DNA of 64,000 nt from Paenibacillus xylanexedens (GCF_007676705.1 NZ_VEBF01000002.1:620001-684000), one strand, 5' to 3'; shown: positions 1 through 11,213, numbered from the stretch's first letter. The notes: a model not told the origin generated them from the sequence alone. Made by a program: numbers and translations.

Positions 1-1
1 G

Positions 2-283
2 AGGTACGCAGCCAGTCAAGTGAACGTCCACTATGACGTTCAGGGGGGCATTATGAAGATTACCGTCTCAGAGGACGGTCCTGGTTTCTCTGACGAAGCC
101 TTGAGTAAGGCTATACTCCCTTTTTACCGAGGCGAAGTATGGGATGCGAGCGAACATAGCGGGCTGGGCCTTTACGTTTGCAAGGTGTTTTGCGAAAAAC
201 ATGAAGGGAGTCTCCAGATTGCAAACGGTCCTAACGGTGGCGGAAGCGTGACGGCAAGTATTGGGACCCAAGTTGATAAATAG
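2..283 (+). CDS. Sensor histidine kinase, C-terminal fragment
   Basis: The 3' end of a gene that begins left of the window; the frame is open from base 2, so the GTG at 20 is probably an internal Val. The 93 visible residues are the end of a GHKL ATPase domain: the start resembles the N box (RYAAS), followed by a G1 box (DGPGF), an F-box-like LPFYRGE and a G2 box (SGLGLYVCK). Such domains bind ATP and phosphorylate the DHp histidine of a two-component sensor. Dimerization and sensor domains, and any partner response regulator, lie outside the window. Family is clear, ligand unknown. Confidence 0.85.
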   Translation, partial: RYAASQVNVHYDVQGGIMKITVSEDGPGFSDEALSKAILPFYRGEVWDASEHSGLGLYVCKVFCEKHEGSLQIANGPNGGGSVTASIGTQVDK

Positions 284-295
284 TTGAAAATGATC

Positions 296-335
296 TGATA
301 ACATCTCCTTATCTTGAATTCAAGGAGTGTTATCA
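296..335 (+). promoter_or_regulatory. Hairpin sequestering the Shine-Dalgarno of the serine hydrolase gene
   Basis: TGATAACA at 296-303 plus CTCCTT at 305-310 pair with AAGGAG at 322-327 plus TGTTATCA at 328-335, giving a 14-bp stem with one bulged T and an 11-nt loop. The ribosome binding site AAGGAG and the A of the start codon are inside the stem. There is no T-tract, so it is not an ordinary terminator. It probably limits translation on transcripts that read through from the upstream kinase gene. Confidence 0.6.
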
Positions 336-1807
336 TGCTAAAACTGAAAAAAAGAATGTATATCACAATTAGCTGCCTGTTGTTATGCACCGCGTGGGCA
401 ACCCCCTTATCCGCCAATGAAGCCAGAGACAGGACAGAAGTTCTACAGGAGATCGACGAATATATGAATGGGAGCATGAAGGCCAATCACATTAAGGCTG
501 CTTCACTGGCGATTGCCAATAACGATGAGGTCTTTTACGCAAAAGGCTATGGGACATTCGCGGATGGCCAGAAGGTTACGGGCAACACCCCTTTTCCCAT
601 TGCTTCACTAAGCAAGTCCTTTACTGCATTGGCCGTTCTGCAGCTGGTGGACAAGAGCCGGATCAACTTGGATGCTACTTACGCTTCCTATTTTCCCGAG
701 CTTTCTCCACAGGACCCCCGCGTTCTTGACATCACGGTCCGTCATTTACTGAATCAGACCAGTGGTCTCAATGACAAGATAAATCCCGATATGACAAAGA
801 CTCCGCAATTCCAATCGCTGGCTGAGGCGAACCAATTATTAAACACGGTTCAACTTGCCCATATCCCCGGAACAGCCTACAGCTATCATAATCCCAATTA
901 CGTGCTGCTGGCGAACCTCGTGGAAAGCGTTAGCGGAGAGCGCTTTTCGGATTACCTGAAAGAACATATTTTTGAACCGCTAGGAATGAATCATACCTTC
1001 AGTGTCAGCACGACGCAGCAATTCTATGAGAATAATACTATCCCGCTAGGACATTACCTGAGTTTGGGACGCTCTATAGGTCAATCCGAACCGCTTTGGT
1101 TCATTGAGGGCCCCGCCGGCATCGTTTCAACCGCAGAGGACATGTCCCTATGGATGCTTTCCCAATATCACGGCCGCCTCGTTTCCCCTGTGCTGATGAA
1201 ACAATATCATGCCGCAGGAGCTATCGGTCCGTACGGCATGGGCTGGCTTGCAAACCAAGATGCGTCTAGCGGTCGAACGATCTCCCACAGCGGCATTTTC
1301 TGGACCTACAAGTCAGAAGAAATGGTTTACTTGAACGAGCAAATGGGCATTGCCGTAATGTTTAATTCTGGTATAAATGCTTATGTGAATTACTCGGCAT
1401 TTATTGATGGAATAGCGGATATTATGAGGGGGCAGGAACCCCAAACCTCTTTTGTAAACGGTCGAAATATGGAAAAGATCATGATTGCGCTGATCATCGC
1501 TACGCTTGTATGGGGCATCTACGCCTATTTTCGCATACGTCGGAACAACCACCGCCTAACGATCAGCAAATTGATTCTGATCACGGTCGGAAGACTGATC
1601 CCGGTTCTAATTCTCTTGTCTCTGTTCCCCTTGGTTACGTTTATCGGCGGAGGACGTGTGCTGCCTTGGTTCGGCATCTGGACTACCCTGTCATCTCCAA
1701 TCATATGGCTTATGGTATGGTCACTAGTGAATTTCGTGCATTTGGCTTGTTATATCTATGTCTATTTTCAGAATACAAAAAACGACCGTTTGGATTTACC
1801 TCAGTAA
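335..1807 (+). CDS. Serine hydrolase, class C beta-lactamase-like, with C-terminal membrane segments
   Basis: A 490-residue protein of the beta-lactamase/penicillin-binding-protein-like hydrolase family. An N-terminal signal peptide (KLKKRMYITISCLLLCTAWA) is followed by the catalytic domain. The SxxK motif is SLSK near residue 91, the YxN motif is YHN near 190, and the third motif is HSG near 320. The last ~110 residues contain three or four hydrophobic segments, so the enzyme is probably exported and membrane anchored. ATG 335 was chosen over an upstream TTG at 314 because AAGGAG lies 7 nt before it. Substrate unknown; related proteins are esterases, D-aminopeptidases or self-resistance enzymes. 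Confidence 0.85.
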   Translation: MLKLKKRMYITISCLLLCTAWATPLSANEARDRTEVLQEIDEYMNGSMKANHIKAASLAIANNDEVFYAKGYGTFADGQKVTGNTPFPIASLSKSFTALAVLQLVDKSRINLDATYASYFPELSPQDPRVLDITVRHLLNQTSGLNDKINPDMTKTPQFQSLAEANQLLNTVQLAHIPGTAYSYHNPNYVLLANLVESVSGERFSDYLKEHIFEPLGMNHTFSVSTTQQFYENNTIPLGHYLSLGRSIGQSEPLWFIEGPAGIVSTAEDMSLWMLSQYHGRLVSPVLMKQYHAAGAIGPYGMGWLANQDASSGRTISHSGIFWTYKSEEMVYLNEQMGIAVMFNSGINAYVNYSAFIDGIADIMRGQEPQTSFVNGRNMEKIMIALIIATLVWGIYAYFRIRRNNHRLTISKLILITVGRLIPVLILLSLFPLVTFIGGGRVLPWFGIWTTLSSPIIWLMVWSLVNFVHLACYIYVYFQNTKNDRLDLPQ

Positions 1808-1883
1808 TCGATTTTTAGATTCCTTTAATTCAATCCTATCGCAATGGCTATGATCCTATCCTGACCATTCGCTTAACGAAAAG

Positions 1884-1907
1884 ACAGCCGACTATATAGT
1901 CGGCTGT
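1884..1907. terminator. 24-bp perfect palindrome, possible terminator
   Basis: ACAGCCGACTAT is followed directly by its reverse complement, in the 298-bp gap after the serine hydrolase gene. The T-tract after it is poor, so it may be a weak terminator or a protein-binding site. The gap otherwise holds only the candidate promoter of the next gene. Confidence 0.4.
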
Positions 1908-2004
1908 TATTGCGGTAGATTCGATAAAACTTTGCCCCGAGAGTAAAATCCCTTTTGGACAGCCCCTTTCGTCTCAAGGTATATCGTTTTAATGATGTCA
2001 TATA

Positions 2005-2034
2005 TTGACTCTTTTCCACTTAATAATGTAATTT
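2005..2034 (+). promoter_or_regulatory. Candidate sigma-A promoter of the WGR-like gene
   Basis: TTGACT at 2005-2010, an 18-bp spacer and TAATTT at 2029-2034, about 70 bp before the next start codon. The -10 is imperfect. Confidence 0.35.
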
Positions 2035-2105
2035 AAGTATACATAATATGGAATCTGATGAAGTGCCGGAATGAAAGTTAAAATAGTATCTCAGGAGGAA
2101 AAAGT

Positions 2106-2675
2106 ATGCTTACACTATATAAGAAAGAACCCGATGGCAAGCTGCTATATGCGGAATACTGGATTGAAGAAGGACAAGTTGTAGAGCATATCGGTACTGT
2201 AGGTACTCATGGCACGACGAGCAGAGCGGATTTACCGGAGGCGTATAACCATGAGGATGAATTCAAAAGTGACTTTCTGAAACGCTTCTCAGATCAGGGC
2301 TATGAAGAAGCCTCCCAACAGTACGGTTACGTATTGCTCATCCAATATCCCATGAAGAGCATGACAGGAACCAAACGTGATCTGTGGCTTAAGGATAAAG
2401 CTAGTGAAGCACTGATCAGTGAGCTGGGCTGGCGAGGGCTGGGGATTGTAGATGGGCACGATATGGGCAAGACGGCTAACCCGATCACGGAGTTCGCTTT
2501 GAATATATACTGCTATGTTGTGGATGAAAAACTTGGGATTCAAACCATTAAGCGGGTGCTTAAAGAGACACGGCTGGACTACACCCGAATCAAAATTGCC
2601 TCCCGAGAACTGAAGAATGACGGAGAGTATGTCTTGAAGTATGCTGCCAAGAAGGCTCAGGAATTCTATGTATAG
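2106..2675 (+). CDS. Hypothetical protein with a WGR-like N-terminus
   Basis: A 189-residue soluble protein of unknown function. Residues 1-45 (YKKEPDGKLLYAEYW, then GTVGTHGTTS) resemble the WGR fold, with GTVGTHG where WGR proteins have WGRIGT.G. The remainder is mixed alpha/beta and charged and I do not recognise it. There is no signal peptide or membrane segment. AGGAGG at about 2093 precedes the ATG at good spacing. It is a single gene, with its own candidate promoter, that ends at a bidirectional terminator shared with leuD. WGR domains are often linked to nucleic-acid transactions, but that is too weak to assign a role. Confidence 0.7.
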   Translation: MLTLYKKEPDGKLLYAEYWIEEGQVVEHIGTVGTHGTTSRADLPEAYNHEDEFKSDFLKRFSDQGYEEASQQYGYVLLIQYPMKSMTGTKRDLWLKDKASEALISELGWRGLGIVDGHDMGKTANPITEFALNIYCYVVDEKLGIQTIKRVLKETRLDYTRIKIASRELKNDGEYVLKYAAKKAQEFYV

Positions 2676-2710
2676 ATAACTTACTGAATATAAATTTATT
2701 TTCTGAAATA

Positions 2711-2770
2711 CAAAAAGCTTCTGTCTCACTTATCGGAACAAGGTTCCTTCCGGGAGGCAGAAGCTTTTTG
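2711..2770. terminator. Bidirectional terminator between the WGR-like gene and leuD
   Basis: CAAAAAGCTTCTG at 2711-2723 pairs with CAGAAGCTTTTTG at 2758-2770, with A and T runs in the arms. It lies between two convergent genes and serves both. Confidence 0.85.
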
Positions 2771-2789
2771 CTATAGGATACTTTGGAAA

Positions 2790-3392
2790 TTAACCGAACA
2801 GTTTCGCCGCGTGGCGTTGTTCATATGCAGCAATCTCATCATCATGTTGAAGGGTGAGACCGATGTCGTCCAATCCTTGCAACAGGAATTGACGACGGTG
2901 CTCATCCAGATCAAAATCGATATGCAGTCCGTATGCATCAGTAATCGTTTTCTTTTCCAGATTCACATTCATCTCATAGCCTTCATGTGTTGCTGTACGC
3001 TGGAACAGGTCTTCAACCTGCTCTTCCGACAGCTTGATGGGCAAGATTCCGTTCTTAAAGCAGTTATTATAGAAGATATCCGCAAATGATGGTGCAATGA
3101 CACAACGGAATCCATAGTCCATAATCGCCCATGGCGCATGCTCACGGGAAGATCCACAGCCAAAGTTGGCACGCGAGATCAGGATGGATGCTCCCTCGTA
3201 ACGAGGTTTGTTCATTTCGAAGGAAGCATTGTTGTTCCCCTCTTCATCAAAACGCCATTCATAGAACAAAAATTGTCCAAATCCGGTACGCTCAATCCGT
3301 TTCAGAAACTGTTTCGGAATGATTGCGTCTGTATCTACATTGACCCGGTCTACCGGTGCAACGATGCCTTGTAATGTTTTGAATTCATCCAT
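2790..3392 (-). CDS. leuD: 3-isopropylmalate dehydratase small subunit
   Basis: A 200-residue small subunit of isopropylmalate isomerase, which with LeuC converts 2-isopropylmalate to 3-isopropylmalate in leucine synthesis. It has the family opening ([17 protein letters not shown]) and the conserved [12 protein letters not shown] loop near residues 76-88 that helps form the active site over the LeuC iron-sulfur cluster. It lies 31 bp downstream of leuC, so the two are certainly co-transcribed, and it is followed by a strong terminator. leuA and leuB are not in the window. Length is normal. Confidence 0.97.
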   Translation of the reverse strand: MDEFKTLQGIVAPVDRVNVDTDAIIPKQFLKRIERTGFGQFLFYEWRFDEEGNNNASFEMNKPRYEGASILISRANFGCGSSREHAPWAIMDYGFRCVIAPSFADIFYNNCFKNGILPIKLSEEQVEDLFQRTATHEGYEMNVNLEKKTITDAYGLHIDFDLDEHRRQFLLQGLDDIGLTLQHDDEIAAYEQRHAAKLFG

Positions 3393-3423
3393 ATTAAACG
3401 TTCTCCCTTCTGTTTGTTATTGC

Positions 3424-4845
<1,422 letters not shown>

Positions 4846-4923
4846 CATTTTCACCTCATCATAAGTTCGGTCCTTGGAAGAGCCTCGTGTTTCCTTTAAA
4901 AAGTGAAGCTCTTGAATGACATA

Positions 4924-4953
4924 AATATATCACCCTGTCCTTCATTGTTCCAA
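4924..4953 (-). promoter_or_regulatory. leuCD promoter
   Basis: On the minus strand, TTGGAA (4953-4948), an 18-bp spacer and TATATT (4929-4924), about 75 bp upstream of the leuC start. A 15-bp palindrome, ATAGGTTTAACCTAT at 4975-4989, is centred about 65 bp upstream of the expected start site, a typical activator position. Confidence 0.55.
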
Positions 4954-5036
4954 GATATAATATCTATAGATGTAATAGGTTTAACCTATAATGAGGGAAA
5001 AGCAAATAAACCACTGCTCATCGCAGAGGTTTCAAT

Positions 5037-5057
5037 TGATAACAATTATCATTATCA
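5037..5057. promoter_or_regulatory. Fur box in the leuC/glucosidase intergenic region
   Basis: The core TGATAACAATTATCA (5037-5051) matches the 7-1-7 Fur motif TGATAATnATTATCA with one mismatch, and the full 21-bp site matches the extended consensus at about 18 positions. It overlaps a plus-strand promoter candidate, TTGATA (5036-5041), 16 bp, TATAAA (5058-5063). No convincing protein gene follows on the plus strand, so the target may be a short RNA or, at a distance, leuCD. Confidence 0.65.
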
Positions 5058-5116
5058 TATAAAGTCTATACTACGTTCCCGCTTCTTCGCTGTCAATGCT
5101 TTTTATCTAAAACAGG

Positions 5117-5142
5117 AAAAAACAGCCCTGAATCCAGAGCTG
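5117..5142 (-). terminator. Terminator of the bglP-licT-bgl operon
   Basis: On the minus strand CAGCTCTG, loop GATT, CAGGGCTG (one U-G pair), then TTTTTT. It lies about 75 bp past the glucosidase stop codon. On the plus strand the stem has a mismatch and no clean T run. Confidence 0.8.
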
Positions 5143-5215
5143 CTTTCCTACTTTATCATTAGGTGAAAATTAGCATGTATCACCGTCTTATCAGAGTGCT
5201 TGTCCTGCTAGCGTA

Positions 5216-6691
<1,476 letters not shown>

Positions 6692-6718
6692 TTATCTCTG
6701 CAACTCTTTCATTCTTGC

Positions 6719-7558
6719 TCAATTACGACTCATGACTCGATTGATATGAATAATCAAATACATCATCTCTTCATTGGAGATCGTATGTTCAAACCGGGCT
6801 TCAATATAATCCTTGATTAGTAATACGCAGGCTTCTTCCTGCGGGTATTTATTCGCGATCTGCTCAAAGAGCTCATGATCCTGTGTGTTTAATGTTTTAT
6901 GCTCAAAAAGCCGTTGAATAAAAAACTGCAAATGGGTCAAAAAGCGTGAATAGTTGATGCTGTGTGTATCCAGCTCCACTTGATAGTGAATTTTGATAAT
7001 ATTGAGTACATCCTTGACTGTATTGGTCATCATCATGACCTGATTCATATTGTCATCATTCTGCTGGGCATTAACGAGATGAAAGGCGATATTCGCCGCT
7101 TCCTCTTCAGGCAAGGAGAGACCGAGCTGTTTTTGAATGAGAGACAGACCATGCAACCCGATACTGAACTCCTGCGGATAGAACTTTTTCACTTCCCACA
7201 ACATTCGGTTCTGGATCGTCATATTGTCCTTGAATCGCTTCATGGCCATATACAGGTGATCTGTTAATGCGACATAGAGATGATCACTCAGATGGCGGGA
7301 CAATGTATGTTTGGCATGGGAGATGATTTCATCAGCCAGAATCAGATATTCTTTTGGCGTATCTTTCATCAGGGCGGTGAGATCCGAAGAGATCGTTTCA
7401 TTTTCAAGGACATAGATCTTCTCGATCTCATCCTCGCCCACGACATCTCCCGGTTTGCTCCTGTAGCCGATGCCCTTTCCCATCACAATAATTTCCTTGT
7501 CATCCTCACCACGTCTAGCAAGAACAATGCTCGAATTCAGTATTTTTATGACTTCCAT
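6719..7558 (-). CDS. licT: BglG/LicT family transcription antiterminator
   Basis: About 279 residues. An N-terminal RNA-binding CAT domain (IKILNSSIVLARRGEDDKE, then VMGKGIGY) is followed by two PTS-regulation domains, PRD1 and PRD2, with the conserved histidines that are phosphorylated by HPr or the PTS enzyme II. It binds a RAT hairpin and prevents transcription termination when beta-glucosides are transported. Its likely target is the RAT/terminator in front of bglP. ATG 7558 was chosen over 7579 because it gives the family N-terminus and has GGCAGG about 8 nt upstream. It lies 36 bp after bglP. Confidence 0.93.
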   Translation of the reverse strand: MEVIKILNSSIVLARRGEDDKEIIVMGKGIGYRSKPGDVVGEDEIEKIYVLENETISSDLTALMKDTPKEYLILADEIISHAKHTLSRHLSDHLYVALTDHLYMAMKRFKDNMTIQNRMLWEVKKFYPQEFSIGLHGLSLIQKQLGLSLPEEEAANIAFHLVNAQQNDDNMNQVMMMTNTVKDVLNIIKIHYQVELDTHSINYSRFLTHLQFFIQRLFEHKTLNTQDHELFEQIANKYPQEEACVLLIKDYIEARFEHTISNEEMMYLIIHINRVMSRN

Positions 7559-7594
7559 ATCAGGCTGCCTGCCTTTCATTCATATTTCAGCGAG

Positions 7595-9508
7595 TTATAA
7601 CACCGTAATTAATGGTTTCCCCGGTCCTGTTGTCGCCGCAGTTTCATTGCCCAGTATCTCCAGATAATCCGATGAATTGGTCACAATTACAGGGGTCGTA
7701 GTGTCATAACCTGCGGCTTGTATAGCTTCAAGATCAAATTCGATCAGGAGCTGACCATGAGAGATCTGTTCTCCTTCGTTCACTTTGACATCAAAATGCT
7801 GGCCTTTCAGTTTCACCGTATCCAATCCGACATGAATCAGAAGTTCTACCCCCTCTACCGATCTCAGACCGATGGAATGTTTAGTGCGGAACACCGTCTC
7901 AACGGTACCATCAAACGGAGCAAACACCTTGCCAACACTTGGCTGAATGGCCATACCTTGTCCCATGGCTTCTTGCGAGAAGGCCTCGTCCTTCACCTCT
8001 CTTAATGGCAGAACTTTACCTTCCAATGGAGCAAACACCACTTTTTTGGACTTCATGCCGGAAGCCGAAGTTTGCGACTGAGAATCCATACGGACTGGAG
8101 AAACGGACTCAGCAGATGGCTTACCCGCTTTACCAGACTCCGCACTTGCTACTGTATCTTGAAACCCGATTAGGAACACGCCTACAAAGGCAATAACGGA
8201 AGAAATCGCAACCGTAATCAGCGCATATAAAATATTGTTGGGATCATCACTGACAAAGATCGGCAATGTGGCAAGACCAGGGCCAACTGCAGTATACGCC
8301 TTCAGATTGACGATTCCCGCGAACATGCCCGCCGCTCCTGCGCCAATGAGGCATGCCAAAAATGTCTTTTTCAAACGGAGATGCACCCCGTAGATTGCTG
8401 GTTCAGTAATCCCGAACATCCCGGAAATTCCGGCAGAAAGAGCGATCTGTTTCATTTTTGGGTCTTTGGATTTGAAAGCTACGGCGAGTGCCCCTCCTCC
8501 TTGTGCCATATTGGCAGCAAGCATTGAAACGAGGAACAGCGTCTCGTAACCTGGTGAAGCTATTGCTCCAAAGATCACAGGATAAAACACTTTGTGCATG
8601 CCAAACATCACGATAAATGGCATCAACATCGACATAATAACGACGGTTACCCAGCCCACTTTATCCTGTATCCAGAAGACACCTTCCGACATCCCTGTGC
8701 CGATATATGTGCCCAATGGGCCGAGTGCAATCAGTGAGATAGGGGCAACTATCAGGATAACAATGAGCGGCTTCAAAAATATTTTCACAGGACCGGGTGA
8801 TACTTTATCAGCGAAACGTTCAATATACGACATAAACCAAACGGTCAAAATAATCGGGATAACGGAAGTGGCATAAGCGACATTTGGTACGTTCATGCCA
8901 AGGAAATATACCGGTTCCTCTCCACCCAGAAGACCAATCATGTTTGGATGAAGCAACACACCGCCTAATAATACGGCTATATATGGATTGGCCTTGAACT
9001 TGTTTGCACTTGAGAAGGCAAGCAGCATCGGCAGGAAATAAAAGCCTGCATCTGCGATTGCGTTCAAAAAAACGTAGGCCTGATCTTCTTTTGTCATAAA
9101 GCCAAAAACGGTAGCCAGCAACAACAGAGCTTTGAGCATTCCAGAGGCTGCAATGGCCGGTATAATCGGTTGGAAGATGCCTGCGATGACATTGGCAAAA
9201 GCATTAAACAAACCCTTGGGACTGTAATCCCGTGGAGGCTTAACCTCATCACTGGCCGTTTCCGTGCTTATTAATGGAGCCAGTTCGTTATATACATAAC
9301 TTACATCATTACCAATGATGACCTGATATTGCCCGCCACTATCCACGGCTCCTATGACTCCATCCAACCGTTTGATCTCTTCTGTATTGGCAAGCTTTGA
9401 ATTTTTAAGTGTAAAACGTAATCTTGTTGAACAATGAATTACTTGATTGATGTTATTATTTCCACCTACATGCTCCAAAATTTCCTGAGCCAGCTTTTTG
9501 GAATTCAT
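7595..9508 (-). CDS. bglP: PTS beta-glucoside-specific enzyme IIBCA
   Basis: A 637-residue permease that imports and phosphorylates beta-glucosides. Domains in order: EIIB with phospho-Cys26 in IHCSTRLRF; EIIC with about ten membrane segments (roughly residues 105-450); a charged Ser-rich linker; and EIIA with the active His in LLIHVGLDTVKL. ATG 9508 is used because GGAGGTG precedes it; a longer reading from 9619 would run through the RAT and terminator hairpins and is rejected. It is the first gene of the operon, controlled by antitermination and probably catabolite repression. Confidence 0.95.
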   Translation of the reverse strand: MNSKKLAQEILEHVGGNNNINQVIHCSTRLRFTLKNSKLANTEEIKRLDGVIGAVDSGGQYQVIIGNDVSYVYNELAPLISTETASDEVKPPRDYSPKGLFNAFANVIAGIFQPIIPAIAASGMLKALLLLATVFGFMTKEDQAYVFLNAIADAGFYFLPMLLAFSSANKFKANPYIAVLLGGVLLHPNMIGLLGGEEPVYFLGMNVPNVAYATSVIPIILTVWFMSYIERFADKVSPGPVKIFLKPLIVILIVAPISLIALGPLGTYIGTGMSEGVFWIQDKVGWVTVVIMSMLMPFIVMFGMHKVFYPVIFGAIASPGYETLFLVSMLAANMAQGGGALAVAFKSKDPKMKQIALSAGISGMFGITEPAIYGVHLRLKKTFLACLIGAGAAGMFAGIVNLKAYTAVGPGLATLPIFVSDDPNNILYALITVAISSVIAFVGVFLIGFQDTVASAESGKAGKPSAESVSPVRMDSQSQTSASGMKSKKVVFAPLEGKVLPLREVKDEAFSQEAMGQGMAIQPSVGKVFAPFDGTVETVFRTKHSIGLRSVEGVELLIHVGLDTVKLKGQHFDVKVNEGEQISHGQLLIEFDLEAIQAAGYDTTTPVIVTNSSDYLEILGNETAATTGPGKPLITVL

Positions 9509-9542
9509 AACGACACCTCCGTCATTTCTTCTTGATGAGAAC

Positions 9543-9600
9543 AAAAAAAGACCTAAAAAGGGTAGGAAAAGAGAAACTCTTCCCACCCAATCTAGGTCTT
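9543..9600 (-). terminator. Conditional terminator in the bglP leader
   Basis: On the minus strand AAGACCTA (9600-9593) pairs with TAGGTCTT (9555-9548), with an inner stem of GGGTGGGAAGAG against a CU-rich strand, followed by a run of T. Its 5' arm shares six bases with the RAT sequence, so the two structures are mutually exclusive. Confidence 0.9.
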
Positions 9601-9622
9601 GCCTGCCGAACAGTAACACGCC
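9595..9622 (-). promoter_or_regulatory. RAT (ribonucleic antiterminator) site for LicT
   Basis: A 28-nt element on the minus strand, beginning GGCGTGTTACTG and ending GGCAGGCAAGACC. It matches the known BglG/LicT/SacY RAT pattern (GTTACTG, then GGCAGGCAAxACC). It overlaps the 5' arm of the terminator, so LicT binding would keep transcription going into bglP. Confidence 0.9.
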
Positions 9623-9712
9623 ATCGTTGGATGAATGTTATTCAATTATATAAACGAAAAGGAATATGAACATTTGAAATGGTTCCGTACTAACACTTGA
9701 AACTGGCACACA

Positions 9713-9763
9713 TGAAAACGTTGATTTGTTTTACCCGGGTAAGTCGTTTCTTAAGCGTTTTCA
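9713..9763 (-). promoter_or_regulatory. cre-like sites in the bglP leader
   Basis: TGAAAACGCTTAAG on the minus strand (9763-9750), close to the expected +1, and TGAAAACGTTGATT on the plus strand (9713-9726) each match the CcpA cre consensus at 12 of 14 positions. Between them is the palindrome TTACCCGGGTAA. A role in catabolite repression is expected for this type of operon. Confidence 0.45.
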
Positions 9764-9768
9764 AAATC

Positions 9769-9797
9769 AGTATATCAACTCTTCTGATGGAGTGCAA
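9769..9797 (-). promoter_or_regulatory. bglP promoter
   Basis: On the minus strand TTGCAC (9797-9792), a 17-bp spacer and TATACT (9774-9769). The leader to the RAT site would be about 140 nt. Confidence 0.7.
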
Positions 9798-9867
9798 GCG
9801 GTTAAGCGAAATTAATGATTTCTTCATCTGTAATGATATAATGGTGGCATAACGAAAGGAATGACCA

Positions 9868-10794
9868 ATGACGATGGAATTCAGACAACTTCAATATACG
9901 CTGCAAATTGCGGCCGAACGCAATTTCTCCCGGGCAGCAGAGAAGCTGCATATTGCGCAGCCTTCATTAAGCCAGCAATTATCCAAATTGGAAAAAGAAT
10001 TGGGTGTACTCCTTTTTCAGCGTAATACAAGTACCGTGGAGTTAACCCATGCAGGTGTTACGTTTGTCGAGCAAGCCCAGAAGATCGTAGATGCTGTGGA
10101 GCTATTACGTCAGGAAATGTCCGATATCTCCCAGCTTCGCAAAGGTAAAGTCGTTGTAGGCAGCATGCCGATCACGGGCTCACACTTGCTCCCACACGTG
10201 CTTCCAGCGTTCCAACAAGCTTATCCCGAGATTGAGGTCACCTTATTGGAAGACTCCGGGCTTACGCTTGAGAAATTGACAGCCAGCGGCAAAGCTGATC
10301 TGAGTTTGCTATCTCTTCCTTTACAAGAGCCAAGCTTGTCTTATGTAACCATTGGAGAAGAACGGATTGATCTGGCGGTTCCCCCGAATCACCCTTTGGC
10401 ACGCAGGGCAGATCCGGAACATCCGATTCCTGTGCGAATTGAAGAGCTCCGTGATGAACCCTTTGTTGTATTGAAAAAAGGACAGGGCTTCCGCAAACTT
10501 ACATTTGATCTCTGTGAGCAAGCCGGTTTTGATCCCCAAGTTGTGTTTGAGAGCACAAATATTGAAACCGTTCAGTCGCTGGTCGCCACAGGTATGGGCA
10601 TTACCCTGGTTCCACGCTTTATTGCCCGTGCACCGCGCAGTGAATTCGTGCCTGTATATGTGCCACTTGCTGAGCCTACTCCCAGCAGAACACTTGTTGT
10701 GGCTTATCGTCAAGGAAGAGTACTGTCAAAAGCAGCCGAGGCATTCATCCACACGTTTCAACAAACCGTTGCCGAACTGTCTAAAGGAGACTAA
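9868..10794 (+). CDS. LysR family transcriptional regulator
   Basis: 308 residues. An N-terminal winged helix-turn-helix (residues 5-64, with ERNFSRAAEKLHIAQPSLSQ and LEKELGVLLFQR) is followed by a periplasmic-binding-protein-like effector domain (90-300). AAAGGA lies 7 nt before ATG 9868. It is divergent from the bglP promoter, with a candidate TATAAT at 9836, and has no clear partner gene: the downstream gene is convergent. The effector and targets cannot be read from the sequence. It resembles the CynR/CysL/YwfK type. Confidence 0.92.
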   Translation: MTMEFRQLQYTLQIAAERNFSRAAEKLHIAQPSLSQQLSKLEKELGVLLFQRNTSTVELTHAGVTFVEQAQKIVDAVELLRQEMSDISQLRKGKVVVGSMPITGSHLLPHVLPAFQQAYPEIEVTLLEDSGLTLEKLTASGKADLSLLSLPLQEPSLSYVTIGEERIDLAVPPNHPLARRADPEHPIPVRIEELRDEPFVVLKKGQGFRKLTFDLCEQAGFDPQVVFESTNIETVQSLVATGMGITLVPRFIARAPRSEFVPVYVPLAEPTPSRTLVVAYRQGRVLSKAAEAFIHTFQQTVAELSKGD

Positions 10795-10837
10795 TGAATT
10801 GTTCCTATAGATATGGAGGCATATGGTAATGAACCAA

Positions 10838-10873
10838 AACAAAGGCTTGACCCCTATGGGCCAAGCCTTTGTT
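10838..10873. terminator. Bidirectional terminator after the LysR gene
   Basis: AACAAAGGCTTG (10838-10849) pairs with CAAGCCTTTGTT (10862-10873), a 12-bp perfect stem. Confidence 0.8.
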
Positions 10874-11027
10874 ATACTCGTTTCCCGCATCCGCAGGATA
10901 AAGTTCTTACTTTGCAATCACAGTAACTGGTTCCAGTACAATGTTGCTTGTTAAGTTGTTTGGTTTTCGATGCTTATTTATAATGTTAACGTAGAAACGT
11001 ACATAAGAAAACTTCATCTCTGGCGGT

Positions 11028-11213
11028 TTATTTACGCAAATTACGATCGCTTGTCAGCCTGTTTTGCTGATTCATTACACGGCCTTCGTCCTGAACAGTT
11101 GAATCAGGGGGTGATAGCCCTCCTGCTCCATTCTCTAAGAATGCCCTTAAGTGATCTTCCCTTGTGTTATCCTGTTCCAGTCTCCTGAGCGTATCTTTCA
11201 CATGGTTGTCCAT
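11028..11213 (-). CDS. Small hypothetical protein
   Basis: 61 residues, hydrophilic and charged (MDNHVKDTLRRLEQDNTRED at the start), with no membrane segment or known motif. AAGGAGG lies about 11 nt upstream of the ATG. It sits downstream of nothing obvious in a region of about 430 bp between the LysR gene and the amidase. The codon pattern and ribosome binding site make it plausible, but it could be a chance frame. Confidence 0.45.
   Translation of the reverse strand: MDNHVKDTLRRLEQDNTREDHLRAFLENGAGGLSPPDSTVQDEGRVMNQQNRLTSDRNLRK

Noticed and set aside
5058..5145. A clear FsrA homologue
   Set aside because: I cannot match the known FsrA sequence; only the Fur control and location beside leuC are suggestive, so it is kept as a finding and not annotated as FsrA.
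4903..5166. An 87-codon plus-strand frame between leuC and the glucosidase gene
   Set aside because: It spans the leuC promoter, the palindrome and the Fur box, has no ribosome binding site and resembles no family.
7595..9619. N-terminal extension of bglP from 9619
   Set aside because: The added 37 codons are encoded by the RAT and terminator hairpins; the true start has a strong ribosome binding site at 9508.
10821..10945. Small plus-strand frame after GGAGGC following the LysR gene
   Set aside because: It reads through the bidirectional terminator hairpin; codons are determined by the stem.
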